Source of the DNA: Candidatus Aminicenantota bacterium
GTDB taxonomy: Bacteria > Acidobacteriota > Aminicenantia > JAMOAD01
Direction of reading: 5' to 3'
NCBI GenBank assembly: GCA_027061995.1
Contig: JAMOUT010000079.1
Coordinates: forward strand, 51,470 to 115,469
Length of the DNA: 64,000 bases
The position numbers and the translations under genes were made by a program. Shown one piece after another: positions 48,862 to 57,576 of the stretch (the stretch's first letter is position 1; each line of letters starts with the position of its first letter). A model generated the notes under the pieces. That model searched no databases. It worked only from the letters and a program-made list of their open reading frames with translations, and was not told the origin of the DNA.

Positions 48862-49519
48862 TTCATGCAAAGATATTGTATTTAATAATCCTCTTGATCC
48901 CAATGCTTCAAAGGGTGTTATGAAAACAGTGAAAATAATAACAACCGGTTATACGGGAGAGGGGGATATCTGCTTTGACGGGGAAAAAATATGGAAAATT
49001 TTCCCTTCGGGAAGATTGATTGCTTTTGATATGGAATCAGGGACAAAAATAAGGGAGTTGGCATCATCGGGAGGGTTCGGAATCGATTATTATCAGGATA
49101 AATTATATGTATCCTCTGATAATGATTATCTTCCTTTAATTAATGTTTTATCGGGAGATCTTGAACAAAATCTTTTAACCTCCAATATTTATTATAAGTT
49201 TATTACAATAAATGATAATAATATTATAGGTTTTGATACAAAATCATCTTATTTCATAGAACTTAACCTTGAAACTTTTGAAAAAAAGCAACTTTTTAAA
49301 TTAACGGGTTTTAATATCGGGGGTATCTCAATGTTCGGCAATGATATTATTATTACTGAAAAAGATTCAAACTCAGTGTATATTTTCGATACCGAGGGAA
49401 AAGTAAGAGGGGTTTACTCCGCTCCCTCTAACAATGTTGTCGGTGTAGCTGTAGATAATGGTTTTAATATATATCTTTCATTTTCAGATGGAAAAATCTA
49501 TAAAGTTATATTACCTTAG
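48812..49519 (+). CDS. Lipoprotein with beta-propeller-like repeats
   Basis: 235 residues. The signal ends at SFSSC (Cys19); NNPLDPNASKGV after it resembles the start of many surface lipoproteins in other diderms. The body is a run of short strand-turn units (IWKIFPSGRLIAFDMESG, DKLYVSSDNDYLPLINVLSG, VYIFDTEGKVRGVYSAP) like NHL or PQQ-type propeller blades, about four to five, so the propeller may be partial. GTG start with AGGA seven bases upstream. Probably in the periplasm next to the barrel protein encoded next. Confidence 0.72.
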   Translation: MRLKRIIYLLAFIISFSSCKDIVFNNPLDPNASKGVMKTVKIITTGYTGEGDICFDGEKIWKIFPSGRLIAFDMESGTKIRELASSGGFGIDYYQDKLYVSSDNDYLPLINVLSGDLEQNLLTSNIYYKFITINDNNIIGFDTKSSYFIELNLETFEKKQLFKLTGFNIGGISMFGNDIIITEKDSNSVYIFDTEGKVRGVYSAPSNNVVGVAVDNGFNIYLSFSDGKIYKVILP

Positions 49520-51287
49520 CCTTTTATTTTTTTTTATATCTGTTATTATTTTGCCCGCAAAAACAAAATATATGAATTTTAAGGGGGATTATTTTATTTA
49601 CGGGGTAGATCAAAGCTATATATATGGAGGGGGTAATATAATAATAAAAACAGAAAAAAACAAAATCCTTAAAGGGAATACCCTTTATTTTGATGTAAAA
49701 AATTTGACAGGTGTTTTGATGGGCTCCTCTTTTATTATGGATGGCAAGGTGGAAAAAGGGTATGATGAGATAAGATTTTCCATTGGACCTTTTAAATTCG
49801 AAGGGGTGAATTACGGAGAAAAAATATCCGCAAGCAAAGATAATATCCCGACAATAAAATTATTGTCTGTTAAAACACTTAAACAATCGGCTGTATTTTA
49901 TGAGATGAAAGAATTTTATCTTTATAAATCGAAAAAGATTACAGGAAGATATGTTATCCCTTATATTATGGGAATTCCATCTTTTCCCATGAAAAAATTA
50001 ACCGTGAAAAAGACAGAGATTATTGATAAAACAATGTTCTTTGTTAAAAACATGAATTATTCTCGGGGTTACGGATTATCTTTAATATCAGGGTTGAAAA
50101 TACAAAGTAAAAAGATAAAAGGGGATTATGAATTCAGACTTTTTGAAAGAGGTGCATTTAAACTACCCGGAGAAAAAAGAGGGCTTAATATATCAGGTGA
50201 AACCGGAGTTTTTATTAAAGGGAAAAAAATTCTCAATATCTCAAGTTTCCTTAGTTCTGATTACGGATCATTTGGTTTTAATCTTTACCATGAGAATAAT
50301 ATAGGTTCTGTATTTTACTCTTTAAACCAAAGTATAAGCGGGATGAAAGGGGAAAAAACATATTCAAGAATCAGCGGTAAAATAATATTTAAAAGGTTTA
50401 AAACAATTATTCCGAAATTTGGTTTTCAATATAATTATAATAAGGATTTTTCATATAGAATCTCAACATATTTAAAACCTTTAAAACCACTTGATTTAAA
50501 TATTTCTTATAATAGAAGAAAGAATAGTGAACAATATATATCCGATAGTTCCGGATTTTCATCTTCCCTTAATTTTTCCTCCAAAATATTATCCTTTTCC
50601 TCAAACTTAAATCTGAATAAGGATTTGATAAATGATACTTTAAAAAAAGATTTTTCTCTTAATTTCAGATTGCCGGGTTTTAGTTTTTTTAATAATCTAA
50701 ATTTTAATCTTTCCCCTTTTTTTAGTTTTTCAGAGTTTCCTTCAAATAACGGTGTTTTTACGAAAAACAATTTCGGACTTAATTTTTCCGCTATATCCAT
50801 GGGGATTGAACTTCCTTTTGGAATTATATTCTCTCCTGCTGTAAATTTGTATCAACTATGGGAAAAAACCGAGAGGGGTAAAACTAATTTTAATTATGTA
50901 TTATCCATTGAAAAAAGGATTTGGAATTTTAGTTTGGGAGTTGATTATAATCTCTCCTCCTCATATTTCTCGGATAATTTTTGGATAGAGGGATATAATT
51001 TAAAGAATCTGGATTTCAGGATAGAATTGTCTAAAGACAATAGTTATTCTTTTGTTTCAAGATTTTATTTTAACAATTATTATATACTTGAAAATATAAG
51101 TTTAAGAGGGTTGATTAAATTTCCTCTAAAGATTAAATTATCATCTTATGCTATCTATGACAATTATAATAAAAAAATGCAAACTTTTGAGATTTTTCTC
51201 GAAAAAAATTTTAGAAACAGATTCAGATTACAAGGAGGTTATTCATTATTATTAAAAAGGTTTTTTATAAAAGTTATCCCCTCTTGA
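49488..51287 (+). CDS. LptD-like outer membrane protein (OstA-like N-terminus plus large barrel)
   Basis: 599 residues from the ATG at 49488, which gives a clean signal peptide (YYLSLLFFFISVIILPAKT); an ATG 30 bases upstream is possible. Residues about 30-110 have the repeating strand pattern of OstA/LptA jellyrolls (YGGGNIIIKTEKNKILKGNTLYFD, VLMGSSFIMDGK). From about 150 the sequence is all beta-strands with aromatic girdles to the end, as in LptD. It could be LptD, or a related barrel for another lipid; the LptD Cys pairs are absent. Overlaps the lipoprotein gene by 32 bases. Confidence 0.68.
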   Translation: MEKSIKLYYLSLLFFFISVIILPAKTKYMNFKGDYFIYGVDQSYIYGGGNIIIKTEKNKILKGNTLYFDVKNLTGVLMGSSFIMDGKVEKGYDEIRFSIGPFKFEGVNYGEKISASKDNIPTIKLLSVKTLKQSAVFYEMKEFYLYKSKKITGRYVIPYIMGIPSFPMKKLTVKKTEIIDKTMFFVKNMNYSRGYGLSLISGLKIQSKKIKGDYEFRLFERGAFKLPGEKRGLNISGETGVFIKGKKILNISSFLSSDYGSFGFNLYHENNIGSVFYSLNQSISGMKGEKTYSRISGKIIFKRFKTIIPKFGFQYNYNKDFSYRISTYLKPLKPLDLNISYNRRKNSEQYISDSSGFSSSLNFSSKILSFSSNLNLNKDLINDTLKKDFSLNFRLPGFSFFNNLNFNLSPFFSFSEFPSNNGVFTKNNFGLNFSAISMGIELPFGIIFSPAVNLYQLWEKTERGKTNFNYVLSIEKRIWNFSLGVDYNLSSSYFSDNFWIEGYNLKNLDFRIELSKDNSYSFVSRFYFNNYYILENISLRGLIKFPLKIKLSSYAIYDNYNKKMQTFEIFLEKNFRNRFRLQGGYSLLLKRFFIKVIPS

Positions 51288-51700
51288 TAGTTTTGTTTTT
51301 TATGGGATGCGGGGTAAAACCCGAACTTTTACCTTTTAAAAAGTATCCGAATGTTGAAAAAGTGCTTTTTCTTAAAAAGATTATTGTGCATGGGGAAAGT
51401 GTTGAAAAAATATTTTTTAAAGATAAAATTATTCCTCCGTTTTTTATATATTTGGAATTAAAAGATGTTGAGGGAGAGGGTTTTATTATTCTAAAACTTT
51501 ATAATAATAAACAGGAAATTTATCATAAAAAATTCTCTTTCGGGAAGAAGGGGAAATTGTATGATTCCATAATAATATGGGATAGAATTGAGATAAAAAA
51601 ATATAGAAAACTTAAATATGCGATTTTTTATAAAAAAAATCTTATCTACAGAGGCGATCTTGATATAAAAACGGGGAAAAATAAGATAATCGAGAAATAA
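51245..51700 (+). CDS. Putative lipoprotein, probably with a rare ATT start
   Basis: About 151 residues. From the first conventional start (TTG at 51284) the protein would open with only MIVLFFMGC, too short for a signal peptide. The frame is open further upstream: an ATT at 51245, six bases after AAGGAGG (51232-51238), adds KKVFYKSYPLLIVLFFMGC and makes an ideal lipoprotein signal ending at FMGC. The mature part is beta-rich (PPFFIYLELKDVEGEGFIILKLYNNKQ) and not recognised. Last gene of the feo-to-barrel run; overlaps the LptD-like gene. Confidence 0.6.
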   Translation: MIIKKVFYKSYPLLIVLFFMGCGVKPELLPFKKYPNVEKVLFLKKIIVHGESVEKIFFKDKIIPPFFIYLELKDVEGEGFIILKLYNNKQEIYHKKFSFGKKGKLYDSIIIWDRIEIKKYRKLKYAIFYKKNLIYRGDLDIKTGKNKIIEK

Positions 51701-51728
51701 TGAATATTTGATATGGTTATAGGAATTA

Positions 51729-53582
51729 TTATGAAATATAATACAGATGTGTTGAGGGGATACTGTATATAAAGTTTGACCACTCGTTCTGTGAGGTCAT
51801 TATAAGCCTTTTTTTAGCTCTCGTCATTGCGACATAAAAAAGCCTTCTCTCCTCTTCAAGTCTGTCTCGGCTATCTTTACTCATTATATGAGGAATTACT
51901 CCCTCTTCACTTCCGGCTAATATAACAGTATTGAATTCCAAACCTTTCGCAGCGTGAATTGTTAAAAGGAGAACTTTTGCGGTTTCGGATATATTTTCTG
52001 TAGTCTGTCTTAACACAAGAGTATTAATGAAATCAATTATATCTCCTTGAAATTTATCCGCTATTTCAAGAAGTTCCTGAACATTCTCCCACTGTGTATT
52101 AAACCTGTCTCCGCTTTTCTCGAGGTATTGTTTATAACCTGTTTTTTCAACGGTTAATTGAATTACCGCCGCTATTGAATTATGATAAAGTTCATCTTTT
52201 AATAATTCGATGAGCGATATGAAATCCGAGATTTTTTTGCTTTTTAATATTTTATCCTCTGATAGTTTTTTTAATGATTCATAGTATGAAATTTTATTTA
52301 TAAAACTATTTTCCTTTATTTTTTCAATGGTTTTGTTTCCTACTCCGCGATTCGGGGCTTGTATAGCCCTTAAAAAAGAGACATCATCTTTCTCATTAAA
52401 TGCGAGCCTAAGATATGCGGACAGATCTTTAACAACTTTTCTATCATAAAAACTCAGACTTCCTATTATTTTATAATTTATCCCCGTATAGGTTAAAGCA
52501 TCCTCTATAGCTCTTGATCTGCTGTTGACTCTGTAAAGGATGCCAACAGGGAAAAAATCAGTAGTTTCTTTATTGTCTGAGATATATTGAGCTATAAAAG
52601 CTGCTTCATCCTCTTTATTTCTTCCGTTAAAAAGGAGAATCGGGTTTCCACCCTCTTTTTGTGTGAACATTGATTTTCCTATTCTTTTGGTATTTCTTTC
52701 AATGACTTCCGTTGCACTATCAATGATGATTTTGGTTGATCTGTAATTTTCTTCAAGCCTTATTATCTTGGTATCGGGAAAATCCTCGGGAAAATCAAGA
52801 AAAATATCCATATTCGCTCCTCTCCATGAATATATGCTTTGATCTTCATCCCCAACAACACAGATATTTCCATCCGTTATAAGAGTTTTTAAAAATTTAT
52901 ATTGTTCGGGTGAGGTATCCTGAAATTCATCCACGAGAATATATTTGAATTGTTTTTTATATTTGTCTCTTATCTCACTGTTTTTATTTAACAGTTGATA
53001 AGCTTTAACAATAAGATCTTCAAAATCATAAGCATGCTTTTTTTCAAGCTCTTTTTGATATTCGATAAAAATATCGATATAATCGGCGTAAAGATAATTA
53101 ACAAGGATATCTCTTTCCAAAGAGATAATTCCCTTTTTTTTCAGATTTGCAATACTATTGATAACTTTTTTAATCTCTGTTTTCGGTATGTCCTTTTTCA
53201 GGCGGGTTATTATTTCTGACAGCAAACTTTTTGCATCCGCTCTGTCTATAACAATAATCTGCTCCCTCTCCCTCTTTTCCTTTTTTAATATTCTTAATCC
53301 GAAAGAGTGAAAAGTGGAAATCCAGAGAGAGTTTCCGTTTAAACCGGTTAATTGTTCCACCCTTTCTCTCATCTCATTGGCGGCTTTGTTTGTAAAGGTA
53401 AGAGCAAGTATATTAAAAGGGATATAATTTAATTTTTTTAAGATGTATGCGATTTTATAAGTTATAACCCTTGTTTTCCCTGAACCCGCACCGGCAGAGA
53501 TTAATAACGGTGATCCGAAATATTCTACGGCTTCTTTTTGAGCTTTATTAAGCTCTGAAAGAAGAGATGAAAGCTCCGCCAT
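51729..53582 (-). CDS. UvrD/Rep-family superfamily 1A DNA helicase
   Basis: 617 residues, shorter than PcrA/UvrD (about 720). Motif I GAGSGKT (31-37), Ia LTFTNKAANEMRER, II DEFQDTS, III GDEDQSIYSWRGA, IV EENYRSTKII, V LLLTIHAAKGLEFNTVIL and VI LEEERRLFYVAMTRAKKRL are all present. The C-terminal Tudor-like tail seen in PcrA is missing. It is coupled to phoU by a one-base overlap (TAATG) in the nptA-phoU operon, so phosphate genes and a repair helicase are cotranscribed. Rep-like or PcrA-like cannot be decided. Confidence 0.9.
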   Translation of the reverse strand: MAELSSLLSELNKAQKEAVEYFGSPLLISAGAGSGKTRVITYKIAYILKKLNYIPFNILALTFTNKAANEMRERVEQLTGLNGNSLWISTFHSFGLRILKKEKREREQIIVIDRADAKSLLSEIITRLKKDIPKTEIKKVINSIANLKKKGIISLERDILVNYLYADYIDIFIEYQKELEKKHAYDFEDLIVKAYQLLNKNSEIRDKYKKQFKYILVDEFQDTSPEQYKFLKTLITDGNICVVGDEDQSIYSWRGANMDIFLDFPEDFPDTKIIRLEENYRSTKIIIDSATEVIERNTKRIGKSMFTQKEGGNPILLFNGRNKEDEAAFIAQYISDNKETTDFFPVGILYRVNSRSRAIEDALTYTGINYKIIGSLSFYDRKVVKDLSAYLRLAFNEKDDVSFLRAIQAPNRGVGNKTIEKIKENSFINKISYYESLKKLSEDKILKSKKISDFISLIELLKDELYHNSIAAVIQLTVEKTGYKQYLEKSGDRFNTQWENVQELLEIADKFQGDIIDFINTLVLRQTTENISETAKVLLLTIHAAKGLEFNTVILAGSEEGVIPHIMSKDSRDRLEEERRLFYVAMTRAKKRLIMTSQNEWSNFIYSIPSTHLYYIS

Positions 53583-54262
53583 TAATCGGTTTCTTCAACT
53601 TTTGTGTAAAACCCTATTCTATGGAAAGGATTAACTATGCTTGTTGCTATATTTGTAAGGTGAGAATTAATTCTTTTCAGATATCTCGTATATAATGTAA
53701 TTGTAACAGCTTCCGAAGGTCTAATTGATTTGTCCTCCTCTTTTATTAAGCTAAATAAAATCTCATCGCATGTTCTTGATACCTCTTTATGTTCGTCCAT
53801 CTTTTCTCTTGCAAGAACTTCGTCCGATTCTTGCAGTGCCTTTATCACCGCGGGAAATTTATCTTCAACTATTTTTTCAATTTTTTGTATTCTTTCCTCG
53901 TATATTCCCGCTTTTAAACGAAGGGGGTGATGTTTGGCGAGTTCCGCTATGTTTTTCATATAATCCCCTATTCTCTCTATATCAATAACAATACTGACAA
54001 GAACAAGTCCCGCATTAAGAAAGGTTGAACCTGTGATACTCAGGTTAAGCATAACTTTTTTCCTGACCTCTCTTTCATATTTGTTTATGAGTTTGTCGTG
54101 TTTATAAACATCGCAATCTATCTCTTCAGTATCTCTTTCCCTTAAAGATTTTTTTACAGCCATAAACATATCATAATCATATTTCAACATTTTTATTGAT
54201 TCGTCAAAAGCTTCCTCTATAAGATTCTTGCCTTTAAAAAAACTTAAAAGTTCCTTAAACAT
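53582..54262 (-). CDS. PhoU-domain protein
   Basis: 226 residues, two helical PhoU repeats: an N-terminal half (DESIKMLKYDYDMFMAVKKSLRERD, CDVYKHDKLINKYEREVRKKV) and a second with IDIERIGDYMKNIAELAKHH, the E-x-x-D-x-x-R-type metal-binding region of PhoU. It probably regulates phosphate entry through the Na/Pi transporter encoded just upstream, as such PhoU proteins often pair with NptA. Gap to nptA is 3 bases. Confidence 0.88.
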   Translation of the reverse strand: MFKELLSFFKGKNLIEEAFDESIKMLKYDYDMFMAVKKSLRERDTEEIDCDVYKHDKLINKYEREVRKKVMLNLSITGSTFLNAGLVLVSIVIDIERIGDYMKNIAELAKHHPLRLKAGIYEERIQKIEKIVEDKFPAVIKALQESDEVLAREKMDEHKEVSRTCDEILFSLIKEEDKSIRPSEAVTITLYTRYLKRINSHLTNIATSIVNPFHRIGFYTKVEETD

Positions 54263-54265
54263 ATT

Positions 54266-55354
54266 TTACCTCCCAAAATAGATTATTAAACCGGGAATCA
54301 GAAAAAAGATTACCAGAAGATAAAGAATCGGAAATAACTTAAATTTTATTGAGAATTTCGCAAATAATTTTGCAAGAGTCAAAGGGATAATTCTAAAAGG
54401 ATAGATAATAATAATCCCGAGGATATTAAAAGTCAGATGGGAAAATGCAACAATAACCGCCGCAGGATTTCCCGTTGCAAGAGAAGCGAGAATAGCCGTT
54501 ATGGTTGTTCCTATATTCGCACCGAGAGTGTAGGGGAAAACCTGTTCAAGGGTTAATATTCCCGCTGCCGCGATTGGGACAATTAATGAGGTTGTAACCG
54601 AAGAACTTTGCACTGTTGCCGTAAGAATAATCCCGAGAATCATCGAATAAACCGCATTTTTAAACATAACATCGGTAAAGAATTTTTCCACTTTTCCCAC
54701 TATGGTTTTTTTGATTACTTTTACCAAAAAAGTTAACGCAAGGATTAGCATTATAAAAGCGATTGCCATTAACACATACCCGTTTTTATTGAAAATCTTC
54801 TCTAATAACAGAGTGAATGGTTTTGTGATTATTTTAATCGGGCTTGCAACTTTAAGTCCTCCTACACCCTCAAACAGTTCTCCGAAAAATGTTGCGATTC
54901 TTCCGAGAACATTAAAGTATATCTGAAGGGGAAATATTACTATTACAGCCATAATATTAAAGATATCATGGACAACGGCTGCTGAAAAAGCTCTTTCAAA
55001 TTCTTTGTTCGCCCTAATGTGAACAGTGGATACTATAAGATTTGTTATTGTGGTTCCTATGTTTGCCCCCATTATGATCGGGATAGCGTGAGGGATATCA
55101 AGAACACCGCCGGCAACAAGGGCAACAACCATTGAAGTTGTTGTTGAAGAACTTTGTATAATTGCTGTAGCAAGAGTTCCCACAAGTAATCCTATAAGCG
55201 GAGAAGTGGTTGCATTGTGAATCAGATTCTTTGCCGCATCCTTACCTATAAGTTTAAAAGAACCACCCAACAACTCAATTGCGACAAAAAATAAGTATAG
55301 TAAAGCCAATACACTTAAAATATCCAAAAAAATCCTAAAATATCTCTTATTCAT
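54266..55354 (-). CDS. Na/Pi cotransporter family protein
   Basis: 362 residues with about eight to nine membrane segments. Two inverted repeats each carry the QSSS motif: TLATAIIQSSSTTTSMVVALVAGG (about 58-81) and ILTATVQSSSVTTSLIVPIAAAG, with GANIGTTIT in both. This is the NptA/PNaS signature for sodium-driven phosphate uptake. It is the first gene of the nptA-phoU-helicase operon. No SD: the -10 box ends five bases before the ATG. Confidence 0.9.
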   Translation of the reverse strand: MNKRYFRIFLDILSVLALLYLFFVAIELLGGSFKLIGKDAAKNLIHNATTSPLIGLLVGTLATAIIQSSSTTTSMVVALVAGGVLDIPHAIPIIMGANIGTTITNLIVSTVHIRANKEFERAFSAAVVHDIFNIMAVIVIFPLQIYFNVLGRIATFFGELFEGVGGLKVASPIKIITKPFTLLLEKIFNKNGYVLMAIAFIMLILALTFLVKVIKKTIVGKVEKFFTDVMFKNAVYSMILGIILTATVQSSSVTTSLIVPIAAAGILTLEQVFPYTLGANIGTTITAILASLATGNPAAVIVAFSHLTFNILGIIIIYPFRIIPLTLAKLFAKFSIKFKLFPILYLLVIFFLIPGLIIYFGR

Positions 55355-55359
55355 TCAAA

Positions 55360-55388
55360 ATTATATTAGAAAAAGAGAAAAATATCAA
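55360..55388 (-). promoter_or_regulatory. Promoter of the Na/Pi transporter operon (leaderless)
   Basis: Minus-strand TTGATA (55383-55388), 17-base spacer, perfect TATAAT (55360-55365), then five bases to the ATG at 55354. The start point must fall on the start codon. Confidence 0.75.
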
Positions 55389-55470
55389 TATGATATTAAT
55401 ATTGAGATATTAAGATAAATATTGATTATTATTGATAATATGGTTTATCTGCATATATATAAAATTTGCA

Positions 55471-55540
55471 AAAATTGGTAACAAATAGGGGATCTTCCAA
55501 ACATAAAATCGTTTCCAGGTGAATAATACGAAAATTGGTA
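55471..55540. repeat. Partial repeat of the tRNA 3' end and flank
   Basis: AAAATTGGTA occurs at 55471-55480 and again at 55531-55540, where it covers the CCA end of the tRNA. The following 20 bases are also loosely similar. This may be a decayed copy of the tRNA 3' end, or chance in AT-rich DNA. Confidence 0.35.
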
Positions 55541-55610
55541 GCGAGGGGAGGATTTGAACCTCCGACCTTTGGGTTATGAGCCCAACGGGCTACCACTGCC
55601 CCACCTCGCA
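55536..55610 (-). tRNA. Initiator tRNA-fMet (anticodon CAT), 3' CCA encoded
   Basis: All four stems pair. Acceptor pairs 2-7 are G-C, C-G, G-C, A-U, G-C, G-C. The D stem is GGGC/GCCC; the anticodon stem UUGGG/CCCAA encloses loop CUCAUAA with CAU; the T stem is GGAGG/CCUCC with loop UUCAAAU. Initiator features: the three G-C pairs (GGG/CCC) beside the anticodon loop, purine 11 with pyrimidine 24, and a mismatch at 1:72. The mismatch is U1-U72, not the usual C1-A72. The discriminator is A and CCA is in the DNA. It should be charged with Met and formylated for translation start. Confidence 0.96.
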
Positions 55611-55619
55611 ATATATTAT

Positions 55620-55648
55620 ATTAAATCATAATTCGGCAAAAGTGTCAA
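55620..55648 (-). promoter_or_regulatory. tRNA-fMet promoter
   Basis: Minus-strand perfect TTGACA (55643-55648), 17-base spacer, TTTAAT (55620-55625), ten bases before the tRNA 5' end. Confidence 0.65.
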
Positions 55649-55734
55649 GTATGGTTTTCGTCTCCTGCTCGAAAAATATAATAATGAAAGGGGCTTTTAT
55701 AATATCTGTTTTTTTAACTTTTCCAAATTAGTTA

Positions 55735-57576
55735 TCAATTATTTAAATACCCCAAAGATTTTAATTTTTTCATTAGTTCTGGAGAGATTTTACTTTTCCC
55801 CTTGTTTAATTTGTTAATAATTTTTAGAATTTTTCTGGAATCTCTTATGAATTTTTGCAGTTCTTTTGAGTTTGTCTCTTTTCTTGCAATATTGTTTTCC
55901 TCTTTTATGTCGGAAATCTTGTAAAGTTCAAAAATAGGGAGCGTTGGGGAGGGGTTAAAAAATTTTTCGCTTTTTTTTATATTAAAAATAAAATGATATT
56001 TAGAATTAATAAAAGAGATTCTCGGAGGGAATTGTTTTATTATGGGAGATACGGGAAGTAATATATTGAGTCTTCTGTTTTTTGAGATATCGTTCTTAAA
56101 AAATTCCGTTCCGTCTCCTACCGTTTCGGCAATAATACCCGCGATATCTTTTATTGAAACAACTCTTTTCTCAATACCTCTTTTTTGGTTTTTCGGATAT
56201 TTTATTATAATTGGGATTCTAATTAATTCTCTATATAGAGAATGCCCGTGTTCCCAACTATTGTGATCATAGAATTCTTCTCCGTGGTCAGCAAGAACTA
56301 TAATCATGGCATTATCATAGAGTTTTTTCTTTTTCAGCAAAGCAATCGTTTTTCCTATAAGCTCACTATCAGCATAATATATTGCCCCGTCATAAATATC
56401 TATTAAATTTCGCCGCTCGTTTTCAGGTATATTTTTATAATATTCAGTATTATTTCTTATATAATTTTTTATTCCGATTAAATTTTTATCCAAGTTTTTA
56501 TTAAAATGATTAAAAAAATTATGAGGAGCTTTATAAGGGGAATGAAGTTGATAAGTGTGAAGGAAAACAAAAGAATTTGTTTCCCAATTATTTTTTAATT
56601 TATTTATGAAGTGGGTAAAAACCCTGCCTGCGGAATTCATACTGAATACATTTCCGGGGAGATTTGAATAATATTGAAATCCTTTTGCAAACCCATAGTT
56701 ATCTTCAACGAATCCTCCACCGGTAAAAGCAATCGTTTGATACCCGTTTTTTTGAAGAAGTTCGGTAATCAGAGGGAGTTCCTCCGAGATTTTATTATTG
56801 GGCGAGACTACTTTATGTTCGATAAGATCTTTTCCTGAAAACAATGAAGTATGAGCCGGAAGAGTCCATGATGTTGTGGAGTAAGCGTTTTCATAGATTA
56901 TCCCGTCTTTTGCAAGTTTCATTAAATTCGGGGTTGTATCCCTTTTATAACCGTAAACACTGGTATGATCAGCTCTTAAAGTATCAAGAACAATCATAAC
57001 GATTATTCGCCGCTTATTATTTTTTCTAACAAGAAGCGGGTTAATCCATCCTCCAAAACCTTTCCCTTCTGTCTCAAAGATAAGTTCATGTTTTTTCAGA
57101 TTCACTTTTTTCAAATCAATTAACACTGATTTTAATTCTTCTCCCCCTATATATTCTTTAAAAATCTTTTTTATTTTTCCCGTTTTTTTATTTTTAATAT
57201 AAATTTTATATATTAGTTTTGAGTTTTTCCCGTTTAGTAATGATAATTTTAATATATCATAATCATTTGTTATATTATCATATGTTATTTTTGTTTTATT
57301 TAAAATGATTAACCCCTGATAACTTATCCCTCCGAATTTAAATCTTCTTTCGAGTTTTTTTCTCGGCAAAAAGATGTTTAATATCTCTTTAAAAACTCTG
57401 ATATTTTTTTCCTTTTCCAAATGTTCTTTCAGTAATTCATCAAAATGTTCGGGGAGAATAACCTTTTTATCCGAGAATACAAGGTTAAGTAAGTCATTGC
57501 CATTCTTTTTAGTTGAAAAAATAAATATAAAAAAAAACAGTATTATAATTAATATCGATAATAATATCTTTTTCAT
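55735..57576 (-). CDS. Sulfatase-fold (alkaline phosphatase superfamily) membrane-anchored enzyme with Thr nucleophile
   Basis: 613 residues from the ATG at 57576. One N-terminal membrane segment and an N-terminal domain of about 180 residues precede the sulfatase core: LDTLRADHTSVYGYKRDTTPN (metal ligands Asp198 and 203 region), then STTSWTLPAHTSLFSG, where Thr238 occupies the place of the sulfatase Cys, and later LADHGEEFYDH...EHG. Formylglycine can be made from Cys or Ser but not Thr, so a phospho- rather than sulfo-transfer role is likely. Start chosen because its A is the last base of the radical SAM stop codon and AAGGAAG lies upstream. Confidence 0.82.
   Translation of the reverse strand: MKKILLSILIIILFFFIFIFSTKKNGNDLLNLVFSDKKVILPEHFDELLKEHLEKEKNIRVFKEILNIFLPRKKLERRFKFGGISYQGLIILNKTKITYDNITNDYDILKLSLLNGKNSKLIYKIYIKNKKTGKIKKIFKEYIGGEELKSVLIDLKKVNLKKHELIFETEGKGFGGWINPLLVRKNNKRRIIVMIVLDTLRADHTSVYGYKRDTTPNLMKLAKDGIIYENAYSTTSWTLPAHTSLFSGKDLIEHKVVSPNNKISEELPLITELLQKNGYQTIAFTGGGFVEDNYGFAKGFQYYSNLPGNVFSMNSAGRVFTHFINKLKNNWETNSFVFLHTYQLHSPYKAPHNFFNHFNKNLDKNLIGIKNYIRNNTEYYKNIPENERRNLIDIYDGAIYYADSELIGKTIALLKKKKLYDNAMIIVLADHGEEFYDHNSWEHGHSLYRELIRIPIIIKYPKNQKRGIEKRVVSIKDIAGIIAETVGDGTEFFKNDISKNRRLNILLPVSPIIKQFPPRISFINSKYHFIFNIKKSEKFFNPSPTLPIFELYKISDIKEENNIARKETNSKELQKFIRDSRKILKIINKLNKGKSKISPELMKKLKSLGYLNN

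Noticed and set aside
55429..55611. Small ORF across the tRNA gene
   Set aside because: It is a translation of the initiator tRNA sequence, not a protein gene.
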